The notes beneath the pieces are model-generated. The model was not told the DNA's origin. It saw only the letters and a program-made list of their open reading frames with translations, and made no database searches. 64,000 nt of DNA from JAAXHB01 sp965221635 (lineage in GTDB: Bacteria; Actinomycetota; Acidimicrobiia; Acidimicrobiales; Aldehydirespiratoraceae), in assembly GCA_965221635.1 (NCBI GenBank), contig OZ244902.1:2852001-2916000 (forward strand), read 5' to 3'. Positions 8,081 to 16,068 of this stretch are shown here, piece by piece. The stretch's first letter is position 1. Every line of letters starts with the position of its first letter. The translations under genes were made by a program, and so were the position numbers.

Positions 8081-9058
8081 ATGACGATCACAGATGCCGC
8101 TGCCGGCACCGCCAACGAGTTGGGATACCGGTCTTTTTCTGCGGGTGGGTTCACCTTCAGCCGCGACGAGTACTTCGTGACCGTCGAGTGGCCCACCGGC
8201 AACCATCAGCTGCCGGTGGATCATTGGCTGCGCTGCGTCCAGCGAGACGTGGCCTGGGGGTTCTTCTACGGAATCGTGAACTTCGACTCGGTGGTGGGCA
8301 CGATGAACCACTACGGCACGGTTGACATGTTCGCGGGGCGTTTCAACGAGGCGTACCGCCGCGCCGAGGTGGACTACAACGAGACCTTCGACCACGAAGA
8401 GTTGCTTGCGTGCTTCAAGGAGATGCTGTCGGACTGGACAAACGCCGGTTACGACCCGTTCGCTGCGCCGCTGGAAACCGGCACCGCGTTCGGGCCAAGT
8501 GACGGCAACAACGACGAGGCGGTGACGCGTCGCAGGGTGGTGGCCAACCGCATGGTGAGCGTGCCCGGCGACGAACCGACCCGCAGCGACGAGACCGGCT
8601 TCCCGGTGAACCGGGCCTTCGCCGACGTCGACCAGTCCGAACCGGTGATCGAAGCCGCGCCCGGATACGAGGATCAGGTGTCCTCGTTCAACCTGTTCGC
8701 CTACCTGTCCCGATCCGATGTCACATGGAACCCGTCGGTGGTCTCCGCGTGCCGCGAGAGCCTCTACTGCCCCACCACCGAGGAGTTCACGCTGCCGGTG
8801 ATCCACGGAAACGACCGGGTGGAGTGGTTCGTGCAGCTCTCCGACGAGATCCAGTGGGACGTGGAGGATCGTGACTCGGGCGCCAAGCGCGCCAGGGTGA
8901 TCATGAAGGCCGGTGACGTGGCCGCCATGCCCGCCGACATTCGCCACACCGGCTACTCGCCGAAGCGGTCGATGCTGCTGGTTTGGGAGAACGGCTCGCC
9001 TCGCATTCCCGACATGATCGCCAAGGGTGAGGCCCCCGTGCATCCCGTCGAGTTCTAG
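8081..9058 (+). CDS. Hydroquinone 1,2-dioxygenase large (beta) subunit, HapD/PnpD-like
   Basis: A 325-aa catalytic subunit predicted to open hydroquinone between C1 and C2 to 4-hydroxymuconic semialdehyde. His242, Asn244, Glu248 and His289 have the same spacing (+2, +6, +47) as the iron ligands I recall for characterised PnpCD-type enzymes. AAGGAG six nt before ATG 8081 fixes the start. In known clusters the next gene is 4-hydroxymuconic semialdehyde dehydrogenase, then maleylacetate reductase. Here the reductase is present but no aldehyde dehydrogenase is in the window. The real substrate could be a substituted hydroquinone. Confidence 0.8.
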   Translation: MTITDAAAGTANELGYRSFSAGGFTFSRDEYFVTVEWPTGNHQLPVDHWLRCVQRDVAWGFFYGIVNFDSVVGTMNHYGTVDMFAGRFNEAYRRAEVDYNETFDHEELLACFKEMLSDWTNAGYDPFAAPLETGTAFGPSDGNNDEAVTRRRVVANRMVSVPGDEPTRSDETGFPVNRAFADVDQSEPVIEAAPGYEDQVSSFNLFAYLSRSDVTWNPSVVSACRESLYCPTTEEFTLPVIHGNDRVEWFVQLSDEIQWDVEDRDSGAKRARVIMKAGDVAAMPADIRHTGYSPKRSMLLVWENGSPRIPDMIAKGEAPVHPVEF

Positions 9059-9084
9059 ATCGATTCTGCGTGTCCGTTGTGTGG

Positions 9085-9090
9085 TAACTT
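9085..9090 (+). promoter_or_regulatory. Candidate leaderless -10 box before the small leader ORF
   Basis: TAACTT (TANNNT) is followed by six nt and then ATG 9097. This spacing is that of actinobacterial leaderless transcripts. The -35 is weak. Confidence 0.4.
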
Positions 9091-9096
9091 GTACGC

Positions 9097-9150
9097 ATGG
9101 CGGACAGACCTCGTTTCGGGGTTGAACACCTGGTTCGAGAACCGCAGTGA
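9097..9150 (+). CDS. 17-aa leader ORF coupled to maleylacetate reductase
   Basis: Encodes MADRPRFGVEHLVREPQ. Its TGA (9148-9150) overlaps the GTG start of the reductase (9147-9149) as GTGA. The reductase itself has no Shine-Dalgarno sequence, so its translation probably depends on ribosomes finishing this leader. A TANNNT box six nt before the ATG suggests a leaderless mRNA begins here. It has no similarity that I recognise. It might also be regulatory, although it shows no obvious run of a single amino acid. Confidence 0.5.
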   Translation: MADRPRFGVEHLVREPQ

Positions 9151-10238
9151 CGAACACCGTCGGGAAGTTGTCCGTCACCGACTTCACCTACGACGCCCTC
9201 GCCGGCCGTGTGGTGTTCGGTGCGGGCTCGCGCCGGCAACTGGCACAAGAAGCCGAATCGCTTGGCGCCAAGCGGATTTTGCTGATCGCCGCCCCCCAGG
9301 AGGACTCGCCCGCGTCCGAAATCGCCGAAGTGCTCGGAACCTCGATGGTGGGACGTTTCAGCGACGTGGCACAACACGTGCCTGTCGAGAAAGCCGAAGC
9401 CGCCACCCACCAGGCCGGCGAAGTCGGCGCTGACACGGTGCTCACCGTTGGGGGTGGCTCCGCCACAGGTTTCGGCAAGGCGGTGGCCCACAAGCTGGGA
9501 GTTCGCCACATAGCAGTTCCCACCACCTACGCGGGGTCGGAGATGACCCCCATTTGGGGCCTCAGCGACGGCGACACCAAGCGTGTGGGCAACGACGCGC
9601 GGGTGAAACCGGCGCTGGTGGTGTACGACCCCGAGCTGACGCTCACCCTCCCGGCACACATTGCGGGGCCCTCGGGAATGAACGCGCTGGCGCACGCCGT
9701 GGAGGGCCTGTACGGGCCCGGAACCAACCCCTTCATCGGCTTCATCGCGTTGGAGAGCATCCGCGTGCTGCACCGGGGGTTGCCGGTGGTGGTGACCGAC
9801 CCGAACAACATCGAGGGTCGCAGCGAGGTGCTCTACGGTGCGTACCTGGCCGGGGTGGTGCTGGCCACCGCGGGCACCGCCTTGCACCACAAGACCTGCC
9901 ACGTGCTCGGCGGCATGTTCGGCCTCGACCATGGCGGCATGAACGCAGCGGTGCTCCCCCACGCTTTGGCGTACAACGCGCCCGCCATCCCCGCCTTGAT
10001 CAGCCGCATCGCCTCGGTGCTCGACATTGACGCAGCGGAGGTGCCCGCGGCCTTCTTTGAACTTTCGTGCGCCTTGGGGGCGCCGACTAGCCTCGCGGCA
10101 CTCGGAATGCCCGCAGACGGGCTCGAGGAGGCAACCCAGCGTGTTGTGATCGAGGCCGCCGCCAACGTTCGTCCACCCAGCACCGACGGAATCAGACAAA
10201 TGCTCGAGGCCGCCCACGCCGGGCTGAGACCCACCTGA
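9147..10238 (+). CDS. Maleylacetate reductase
   Basis: NAD(P)H-dependent reduction of maleylacetate to 3-oxoadipate, the common step after hydroxyquinol or hydroquinone ring cleavage. It has 363 aa, the normal family length, in the iron-alcohol-dehydrogenase superfamily. It shows the nucleotide-binding 'TVGGGSATGFGKAVA' and 'AVPTTYAGSEMTPIWG', then the conserved His-rich C-terminal segments 'MNALAHAVEGLY' and 'HHKTCHVLGGMFGLDHGGMNA'. Start GTG 9147 is set by the overlap with the leader ORF. It lies between the hydroquinone dioxygenase subunits and the ABC importer, so it can serve both cleavage routes in the region. Confidence 0.9.
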   Translation: MTNTVGKLSVTDFTYDALAGRVVFGAGSRRQLAQEAESLGAKRILLIAAPQEDSPASEIAEVLGTSMVGRFSDVAQHVPVEKAEAATHQAGEVGADTVLTVGGGSATGFGKAVAHKLGVRHIAVPTTYAGSEMTPIWGLSDGDTKRVGNDARVKPALVVYDPELTLTLPAHIAGPSGMNALAHAVEGLYGPGTNPFIGFIALESIRVLHRGLPVVVTDPNNIEGRSEVLYGAYLAGVVLATAGTALHHKTCHVLGGMFGLDHGGMNAAVLPHALAYNAPAIPALISRIASVLDIDAAEVPAAFFELSCALGAPTSLAALGMPADGLEEATQRVVIEAAANVRPPSTDGIRQMLEAAHAGLRPT

Positions 10239-10280
10239 GCACCAGATCGCGAACCCACAACGGAAGGAAAGGGAACACCA

Positions 10281-11645
10281 ATGAACCAACCCAGGAGGGG
10301 AAGAACCTCAAGACGCCAGTTTCTTGGAACGGCGGGCACCGCAGCCGCGGTGGGCCTTTCGGGAGGTTGGCTGATCGCCTGCGGTGAGGACGACGAATCC
10401 TCACCGGCGCCCACCACCACTGCTGCAGCGGCCACAACCACGGCCGCCGCTGCGGCGCCCACCACCACGGCAGCCGCGGCGTCGTCGGATCTGCCACGGG
10501 CCAAGGTGGGGTTCGTCACGCCGCGCACCGGCCCGCTCGCCGCGCTGGGCGAAACCGACGACTTTGTGCTCACCCAAATGCGGGCACTGTTCGGCGACAC
10601 GATCGAGATCGTGGACAAGGACACCGAAACCGATGTCACCCGCGCAGGTGAGGTCACTCGTGAGCTCATTTCCGAAGGGGTTGACCTGGTGCTGTGCGGA
10701 GGCACCCCCGACACCACCATCCCGGTCGCCTCGGCGTGTGACCTCGAGGAGATCCCGTGCCTGTCCACGCTGGCTCCGTGGCAGCCGCACTACGCCGCGG
10801 TGAAGGGCGGCCCGCCGGGGCCCGAACCTGCCTCGGTGTGGAACCACCACTTCTTCTGGGGTGTGGAGCAGATGACCGAAGTGTTCCTCGATTTGTGGGG
10901 CCAAGCCGAGGGCATCGATCCGATCATCGGGGCCCTTTGGGGCGGCGATCCCGACGGCGTGGCCTTCGGCGACCCCGACGTGGGACAGCCCCCGGCATTT
11001 TTGGCGGCCGGGTACCAGATCGTCGACGACGGGCGCTTCGACCTGGCCACTCAGGACTTCTCGGCGCAGATCGCGTCGTTCAAGGATGCCGGGGTGGACA
11101 TCGTGACCGGTGTGCTGCCGCCTCCTGTTTTTGCCACGTTCCAGGCGCAGGCCCTGCAGCAGGACTTCAACCCGCCGGTGGTGACCGTGGCAAAGGGTTT
11201 GCTGTTCAGCAGCGCCGTTGCCACCTACCCCAAGGGCAACGGCCTCAGCTCGGAGATCTGGTGGACGAGCCGCTTCCCCACCAGCTCGTCGCTCACCGGC
11301 GAAAGCTCCGCCGATCTCGCCGAGGCTTACATCGAGTCCACCGGCCGCAACTGGGAACAGCCCCTCGGCTACGGCCACGCAGTGTGGGAGGTGGCCATCG
11401 ATGCGCTGCGGCGTGCCGGCACCGCCGAGAAGAACGCGCTCAACGAGGCGATCGGCCAAACCAACATCGACACCGTCGTGGGCAACGTGAACTTCGCGGC
11501 GGGGCCCGTGCCCCAGACCGTGGCCACACCGCTCATCGGCGGCCAGTGGGTGCCCGGCGAGCGTTTCCCGTTCGAGTTGCGCGTGACCGTGAACCGGTTC
11601 CTGCCCGACCATCCCGTGGACGGATCTCTGGAACTGATCGTCTAG
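10281..11645 (+). CDS. Tat-exported lipoprotein receptor of a branched-chain-type ABC importer
   Basis: A 454-aa solute-binding protein of the Leu/Ile/Val-urea-amide class (periplasmic binding fold I). The N-terminus carries a twin-arginine motif SRRQFLG (residues 10-16) followed by lipobox Cys34, so it is predicted to be exported folded and lipid-anchored. An Ala/Thr-rich linker (about 45-70) precedes the binding domain 'AKVGFVTPRTGPLAALGE'. AAGGGA precedes ATG 10281. It is followed by two ATPases and two permeases in order. Its place among ring-cleavage genes suggests an aromatic acid or phenolic ligand. That is inference from context. Confidence 0.88.
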   Translation: MNQPRRGRTSRRQFLGTAGTAAAVGLSGGWLIACGEDDESSPAPTTTAAAATTTAAAAAPTTTAAAASSDLPRAKVGFVTPRTGPLAALGETDDFVLTQMRALFGDTIEIVDKDTETDVTRAGEVTRELISEGVDLVLCGGTPDTTIPVASACDLEEIPCLSTLAPWQPHYAAVKGGPPGPEPASVWNHHFFWGVEQMTEVFLDLWGQAEGIDPIIGALWGGDPDGVAFGDPDVGQPPAFLAAGYQIVDDGRFDLATQDFSAQIASFKDAGVDIVTGVLPPPVFATFQAQALQQDFNPPVVTVAKGLLFSSAVATYPKGNGLSSEIWWTSRFPTSSSLTGESSADLAEAYIESTGRNWEQPLGYGHAVWEVAIDALRRAGTAEKNALNEAIGQTNIDTVVGNVNFAAGPVPQTVATPLIGGQWVPGERFPFELRVTVNRFLPDHPVDGSLELIV

Positions 11646-11690
11646 AGCGCCTTGAGCTGATCGTCGGGGACAACAGGCCTCGGCTGTTAC

Positions 11691-12419
11691 ATGTCCACGA
11701 TTCTTGAGGTGGTGGACGTCGAGAAGTCCTTCGGCGTGAAGGTGCTCGACGGGCTGTCGCTGAGCGTCGACCAAGGTGACGCAGTGGGAATCGTCGGCCC
11801 GAACGGCGCCGGCAAGACCACCTTGTTGAACCTCATCGCGGGCGACCTGAGCTGCGACAGCGGCCAGATTCGCTTCGAGGGCGACGACGTCACCAAGACG
11901 TCCTCGGATTGGAGATGCCGTCAGGGGCTGGCCCGCACGGCTCAGATTCCGCGTCCCTTTGAGGGGATGACGGTGTTCGAGAACGTGCTGGTGGGCGCCG
12001 TGTTCGGTGCGGGTGTTCCCATGTCGGAGGCTCAGGCCACCCCGGTGGCGGTGGAGGCGCTGGAGCGCACCCAGATGTTGCCGCTGGCAAATGCTCGAGC
12101 CGGTGCCCTGCCCTTGTTGGGACGCAAACGCATGGAACTGGCGAGGGCTCTTGCCACCCGGCCTCGTGTGGTGCTGCTCGACGAGATCGCCGGCGGGCTC
12201 ACCGAGGCCGAGGTGCTCGAACTTGTGGAAACCATCGGCGAGATCCACGCGGAGGGCGTGACCATCGTTTGGATCGAACACATCGTTCACGCCTTGCTGG
12301 CCGTGGTGAACAGGATCATGGCCATGAGTTTCGGCATCAAGATCGCCGAGGGCGACCCAACCGAGGTGATGGCCAGCCCACAAGTGCAGGAGGTCTACCT
12401 GGGAGTGACCCCGGAGTGA
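11691..12419 (+). CDS. ABC transporter ATP-binding protein, LivG type
   Basis: Cytoplasmic ATPase, 242 aa, of the branched-chain amino-acid transporter family. Walker A GPNGAGKTT lies near residues 35-43. The usual LSGG signature is replaced by 'LPLLGRKRMELARAL', and Walker B is 'VVLLDEIAGG'. The LivG-specific C-terminal segment 'VTIVWIEHIVHALLAVVNRI' is present. The degenerate signature (PLLGRKR) is noticeable and may need checking. No Shine-Dalgarno sequence is visible before ATG 11691. It overlaps livF by four nt (GTGA), so the two ATPases are coupled. Confidence 0.88.
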   Translation: MSTILEVVDVEKSFGVKVLDGLSLSVDQGDAVGIVGPNGAGKTTLLNLIAGDLSCDSGQIRFEGDDVTKTSSDWRCRQGLARTAQIPRPFEGMTVFENVLVGAVFGAGVPMSEAQATPVAVEALERTQMLPLANARAGALPLLGRKRMELARALATRPRVVLLDEIAGGLTEAEVLELVETIGEIHAEGVTIVWIEHIVHALLAVVNRIMAMSFGIKIAEGDPTEVMASPQVQEVYLGVTPE

Positions 12420-13135
12420 AGCTGCTGGACGTGGCGGGCCTTGATGCCGGATATGGCGACTTTCAGGCGCTGTTCGGCTTGAACGTTCACGTCCACGAAG
12501 GCGAAACGCTGGCAATGATCGGCGCCAACGGCGCAGGCAAGACCACCTTCCTGCGGGTGTTGGCCGGTCAGGTTCCGATTCGGGCAGGTTCGGTGAGCTT
12601 CGCCGGGGCCGACATCGCCAAGGTGCCCGCGCACCGGCGCACCAAGCTGGGGATCGCCTTGGTGCCCGAGGGTCGCAAGCTCTTCGGCAGCCTCAGCGTG
12701 CGCGAGAACCTGATGATCGGCGCCCATTCGGGACGCGGCGGCGACTGGAACATCGACACCGTTCTCGACGTGTTCCCGCTTGTGCGTCCCCTGCTTGACC
12801 GCCAGTCGGGTGTGCTGTCGGGTGGAGAGCAACAAGCCGTGGCCATCGGCCGGGCGCTCATGTCGAACCCTCGGCTCGTTCTTCTCGACGAGGTGTCGCT
12901 GGGGCTCGCACCGGTGGTGGTGAAATCCCTCTACGAGGCCCTGCCGGCGGTGCAGTCCGGTGGCGCCACCGTGCTGGTGGTTGAACAGGACATCGCCCAG
13001 GCTCTGGCGGTGGCATCACGGGTGGTGTGCCTTCTCGAGGGGCGGGTGTCCCTGGAGGGCAAACCCGACGACCTGAGCCGCTCGGACATCACATCGGCCT
13101 ACTTCGGCCTTGTCTCCGAGACCGACACGCAATGA
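12416..13135 (+). CDS. ABC transporter ATP-binding protein, LivF type
   Basis: Second ATPase of the importer, 239 aa. Walker A GANGAGKTT, signature 'VLSGGEQQAVAIGRAL', Walker B 'LVLLDEVSLGLAP' and the LivF hallmark 'VPEGRKLFGSLSVRENL' are all intact. This contrasts with the altered signature of its partner. Start GTG 12416 overlaps the livG stop as GTGA. Its own stop overlaps the start of a 15-aa ORF that leads into livH. Confidence 0.9.
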   Translation: MKLLDVAGLDAGYGDFQALFGLNVHVHEGETLAMIGANGAGKTTFLRVLAGQVPIRAGSVSFAGADIAKVPAHRRTKLGIALVPEGRKLFGSLSVRENLMIGAHSGRGGDWNIDTVLDVFPLVRPLLDRQSGVLSGGEQQAVAIGRALMSNPRLVLLDEVSLGLAPVVVKSLYEALPAVQSGGATVLVVEQDIAQALAVASRVVCLLEGRVSLEGKPDDLSRSDITSAYFGLVSETDTQ

Positions 13136-13179
13136 GGCGCCCGGTCCGGGCACGGCTCTTGCTGATCGGAATGCGCTGA
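13132..13179 (+). CDS. 15-aa bridging ORF between livF and livH
   Basis: MRRPVRARLLLIGMR. Its ATG (13132-13134) overlaps the livF stop as ATGA, and its TGA (13177-13179) overlaps the livH ATG as TGATG. LivH has no clear Shine-Dalgarno sequence, so this tiny frame may carry ribosomes across the 43-nt gap. It is one of four two-ended bridges in the window. No function is known, and the peptide is basic and hydrophobic. Confidence 0.5.
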   Translation: MRRPVRARLLLIGMR

Positions 13180-14057
13180 TGGAATGGCTGAACGCCATCG
13201 TGCAGGGCATCATGCTCGGCGGGCTGTTCGCGCTGTTCGCCACGGGACTGTCGCTGGCGTTCGGGGTGATGCGTTTCGTGAACCTCGCCCACGGCGACCT
13301 GGCCATCCTGGGGGCGTTCCTGGCGGTGTCCGCCATCGACGTGACCGGGTTCAACCCGTTCGTGGCGCTGATCGTGGTGGTTCCGGTGATGATGGCGCTG
13401 GGATACGGGTTGCAGCTCGGGGCGTTCAACTTCACGATCAGTCCCGACCCGCTGCCGTCGATCCTGGTGACCTTCGGCCTTGGCGTGGTGGTGCAAAACT
13501 CCCTGCTGCAGGCCTACAGCGCCGATTCGCAAGGTCTCGACGTGGGATCCATCGAGGTTGAGAGCATCGCCTTCACCGACACCATCGCCGTGGGCTGGAT
13601 ACCGCTGATCACGCTGGTTGTGGCAGTGGCGGTGCTGGGCGTGTTGCAGTTGATGCTGTCACGCACGGTGCTTGGCCGGGCCTTTCGGGCGGTGTCAGAC
13701 GATCCCTCCACCGCTCGGCTGATGGGGGTGAACGACCGCAACGTGTACGCGGTGGCCATGGGGATCGCCTTCGCCACCGTGGCGATCGCCGGGGTGTTCC
13801 TGGGAATCCGCCAGAGCTTCGGCCCCACCGACGGCCCGGCTCAGCTTCTGTACGCCTTCGAAGCCGTGGTGATCGGAGGGCTCGGATCGATCTGGGGCAC
13901 CCTGCTCGGCGGTTTGGCGCTCGGCATAGCTCACGGCCTCGGCGGCCAGGTGGAGGTGGCTTACGGCTACGGCTCGGGGCCGCTGATGGGTCACCTTGTG
14001 TTCCTGGCGGTGCTGGCCTTCAAGCCCACGGGACTGCTTGGAACGAGGTCGGAATGA
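13179..14057 (+). CDS. ABC transporter permease, LivH type
   Basis: Inner-membrane permease, 292 aa, with about eight hydrophobic segments starting 'MEWLNAIVQGIMLGGLFALFATGLSLAFGVMRFVNLAHGDL', the classic LivH opening. The conserved permease loop 'LGRAFRAVSDDPSTARLMGVN' lies near residue 165. The start at ATG 13179 fits the family N-terminus and the TGATG overlap with the bridging ORF. It overlaps livM by four nt (ATGA). Confidence 0.92.
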   Translation: MEWLNAIVQGIMLGGLFALFATGLSLAFGVMRFVNLAHGDLAILGAFLAVSAIDVTGFNPFVALIVVVPVMMALGYGLQLGAFNFTISPDPLPSILVTFGLGVVVQNSLLQAYSADSQGLDVGSIEVESIAFTDTIAVGWIPLITLVVAVAVLGVLQLMLSRTVLGRAFRAVSDDPSTARLMGVNDRNVYAVAMGIAFATVAIAGVFLGIRQSFGPTDGPAQLLYAFEAVVIGGLGSIWGTLLGGLALGIAHGLGGQVEVAYGYGSGPLMGHLVFLAVLAFKPTGLLGTRSE

Positions 14058-15103
14058 CCACGCACCAAATCACCCGCTCGGACAGGCAGTCCAATGTTGG
14101 GCTGGTGGTGTCGGCCGGGCTGCTGGTGGTGCTGGCGACGCTGGCGTGGTGGGACAGCGACGGCAGCCTGCGGGTGCCTTTGGTGGTGATCCTGTACTAC
14201 CTGTCGCTGGCGCAAATGTGGAACCTGCTGGCCGGATTCGCCGGGTTGGTGTCGATCGGTCAGCAAATGTTCGTGGGTATCGGCGTGTACACGGTGTTCA
14301 CCTTCGCGGAGGACTTCGGCGTGGACCCGTACCTGTCGGTGCTGCTCGCGGGTGTGGTGGCGGCGGTGCTGTCGCTGCCGGTGGCGGCCTTCGCGTTTCG
14401 CCTGCGTGGCGGCTACTTCGCCATCGGCACTTGGGTGATCGCAGAGGTGATCCGGCTGTTCGTGGTGGAAAGCGACTCCCTTGACGGCGGCAACGTTCGC
14501 AGCCTCACCAGGGAATCGTTGGGCGGCTACTCACCGGACACGCGCAACACCGTCACCTACCTGATGGCCCTGGCGTTGGCCGCGGGCGCCACCGCGATCG
14601 TGGTGTTTGTGTTGAGGTCTCGCCTGGGTTTGGCATTGCGCTCGATCCGCGACGATTCAGAAGGCGCCAGAGGTTTGGGCGTGTCGGTGGGCAGAGCGAA
14701 GCTCACGGTGTGGGTGATCTCCGCGTTCTGGACCGGCATGACCGGAGCGGTGATCCTGCTCAACGCGCCCTCCACCCGCGCCGATTCGGCCTTCAGCGTG
14801 CTCCGCTGGACCGCGCTGGTGGTGTTCATAGCCATCATCGGCGGTGTCGGCTCCACCACCGGGCCGATAATCGGGGTTGCGGTGTACTGGTTCGTGCGCG
14901 AAGTGCTCGAGGACGCCGAGGAGTGGCGGTTCATCGTGCTGGGCCTGATCGCGGCTGTGATGGCGATCCTCGCGCCCAGGGGCATCTACGGCTTGTTGCA
15001 GCAGTGGTGGCCGGTTCAGTTCTTCCCGGTGCGGCGCCGACTTGTAGGACCCGGGGTCGACGGCGCCCCGCCGCGCCCTGACAACGACGACGACCAGCAG
15101 TGA
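14054..15103 (+). CDS. ABC transporter permease, LivM type
   Basis: Second permease, 349 aa. It has the LivM signatures 'YYLSLAQMWNLLAGFAGLVSIGQQMFVGIGVYT' and the loop 'LGLALRSIRDDSEGARGLGVSVGRAKL'. The C-terminal tail is Pro/Asp-rich and not conserved. It completes the five-gene importer. A strong AGGAGGA site 31 nt downstream starts the hydroxyquinol dioxygenase gene, suggesting one transcript from receptor to dioxygenase. Confidence 0.92.
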   Translation: MTTHQITRSDRQSNVGLVVSAGLLVVLATLAWWDSDGSLRVPLVVILYYLSLAQMWNLLAGFAGLVSIGQQMFVGIGVYTVFTFAEDFGVDPYLSVLLAGVVAAVLSLPVAAFAFRLRGGYFAIGTWVIAEVIRLFVVESDSLDGGNVRSLTRESLGGYSPDTRNTVTYLMALALAAGATAIVVFVLRSRLGLALRSIRDDSEGARGLGVSVGRAKLTVWVISAFWTGMTGAVILLNAPSTRADSAFSVLRWTALVVFIAIIGGVGSTTGPIIGVAVYWFVREVLEDAEEWRFIVLGLIAAVMAILAPRGIYGLLQQWWPVQFFPVRRRLVGPGVDGAPPRPDNDDDQQ

Positions 15104-15134
15104 TCACCGGACAAAACAGGAGGACACAGCACAC

Positions 15135-15956
15135 ATGGCCAACATCACCCCACAAGAACACCTGGCACAGGTTCTCGCCCGCTACGACAACTGCGACGAC
15201 GCTCGCCTGCGTCAGATCATGACCTGCGCCATCCGTCACATGCACGAATTCGTGGCCGAGGTGGGCCTCACCCGCGAGGAGTGGTTCCAGGGCATCGAAA
15301 CGCTCACCGCCATCGGGCAGATGTGCGACGACAAGCGCCAGGAGTTCATCTTGTTGTCCGACACGCTGGGCGTGTCGATGCTGGTGGAAATGATCAACCA
15401 CCTCGCCGCGGAGGGATCCACCGAACCCACCGTGTTCGGCCCGTTCCACCTGGAGGGCGCACCACGGCGCGAGATGGGCGACTCGATCGTGACCGACGCC
15501 ATGGAACGCGACGAGCCGCTCACGATCAGCGGGTCAGTGGTGACCCTCGGCGGAGGACCAATCGAGGGCGCCACCCTCGATGTGTGGCAGGCCGCATCCA
15601 ACGGCTTCTACGACGTGCAGGACGCCGACCAGACCCCGCTGAACATGCGAGGCGTGTACACAACCGCCGCCGATGGCCGCTACGAGGTGGCCACGGTGCG
15701 ACCGGTGACCTACCCGGTGCCCGACGACGGCCCCGCCGGGGCGCTGCTGTACGCCACCGGACGCCACGCCTGGCGACCCGCTCACGTTCACTTCGTGGTG
15801 TCGGCGCCCGGTCACAAGACCGTTATCACGCACCTCTTCGACGACCAGAGCGACTATCTCGACTCCGACGCGGTGTTCGGAGTGCGCGACTCGCTGGTGG
15901 TGGACATGTCAGCGGGAACCTGCCAGTACGACTTCGTGCTGGAGCCCGCCGCCTGA
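15135..15956 (+). CDS. Hydroxyquinol 1,2-dioxygenase (intradiol)
   Basis: Fe(III) enzyme that cleaves 1,2,4-trihydroxybenzene to maleylacetate, 273 aa. The four metal ligands are visible: Tyr159 (NGFYDVQ), Tyr193 (PVTYPVP), His217 and His219 (RPAHVHF). The segment 'WQAASNGFYDVQDADQ' and 'SDAVFGVRDSLVVD' are closer to hydroxyquinol than to catechol or chlorocatechol dioxygenases, but substrate assignment is by resemblance. An N-terminal helical dimerisation domain is present. Its product is the substrate of the maleylacetate reductase upstream. AGGAGGA precedes ATG 15135. Confidence 0.88.
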   Translation: MANITPQEHLAQVLARYDNCDDARLRQIMTCAIRHMHEFVAEVGLTREEWFQGIETLTAIGQMCDDKRQEFILLSDTLGVSMLVEMINHLAAEGSTEPTVFGPFHLEGAPRREMGDSIVTDAMERDEPLTISGSVVTLGGGPIEGATLDVWQAASNGFYDVQDADQTPLNMRGVYTTAADGRYEVATVRPVTYPVPDDGPAGALLYATGRHAWRPAHVHFVVSAPGHKTVITHLFDDQSDYLDSDAVFGVRDSLVVDMSAGTCQYDFVLEPAA

Positions 15957-15965
15957 AACTGACCG

Positions 15966-15994
15966 TTGAGCCCGGGCGAACCGCCCGGGCTCAA
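15966..15994. terminator. Strong hairpin after the hydroxyquinol dioxygenase gene
   Basis: Perfect 13-bp stem TTGAGCCCGGGCG / CGCCCGGGCTCAA around an AAC loop, ten nt after the dioxygenase stop. It is placed to end the importer-dioxygenase transcript and, from the other side, the convergent gene. Confidence 0.7.
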
Positions 15995-16009
15995 ACGTGC
16001 GTGTGCGGG

Positions 16010-16068
16010 GTCGGTGCTCGGCTCAGTGCCAGGCCCGGCACTCGCCCGGCGCTGGGCTCAGTACTCGA
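16010..16068. repeat. Degenerate GCTC/GGCTCAGT repeat at convergent gene ends
   Basis: Copies of CGGCTCAGTGC, CCCGGCACTCG, CCCGGCGCTG and GGGCTCAGTACTC follow each other irregularly. The array supplies the stop codon (16060-16058) of the minus-strand dioxygenase. It is too decayed to define one unit. Confidence 0.35.

Noticed and set aside
10401..12515. A 704-codon minus-strand frame
   Set aside because: Antisense to the binding protein and livG genes, which have clear families. Composition is His/Gln/Arg-rich noise.
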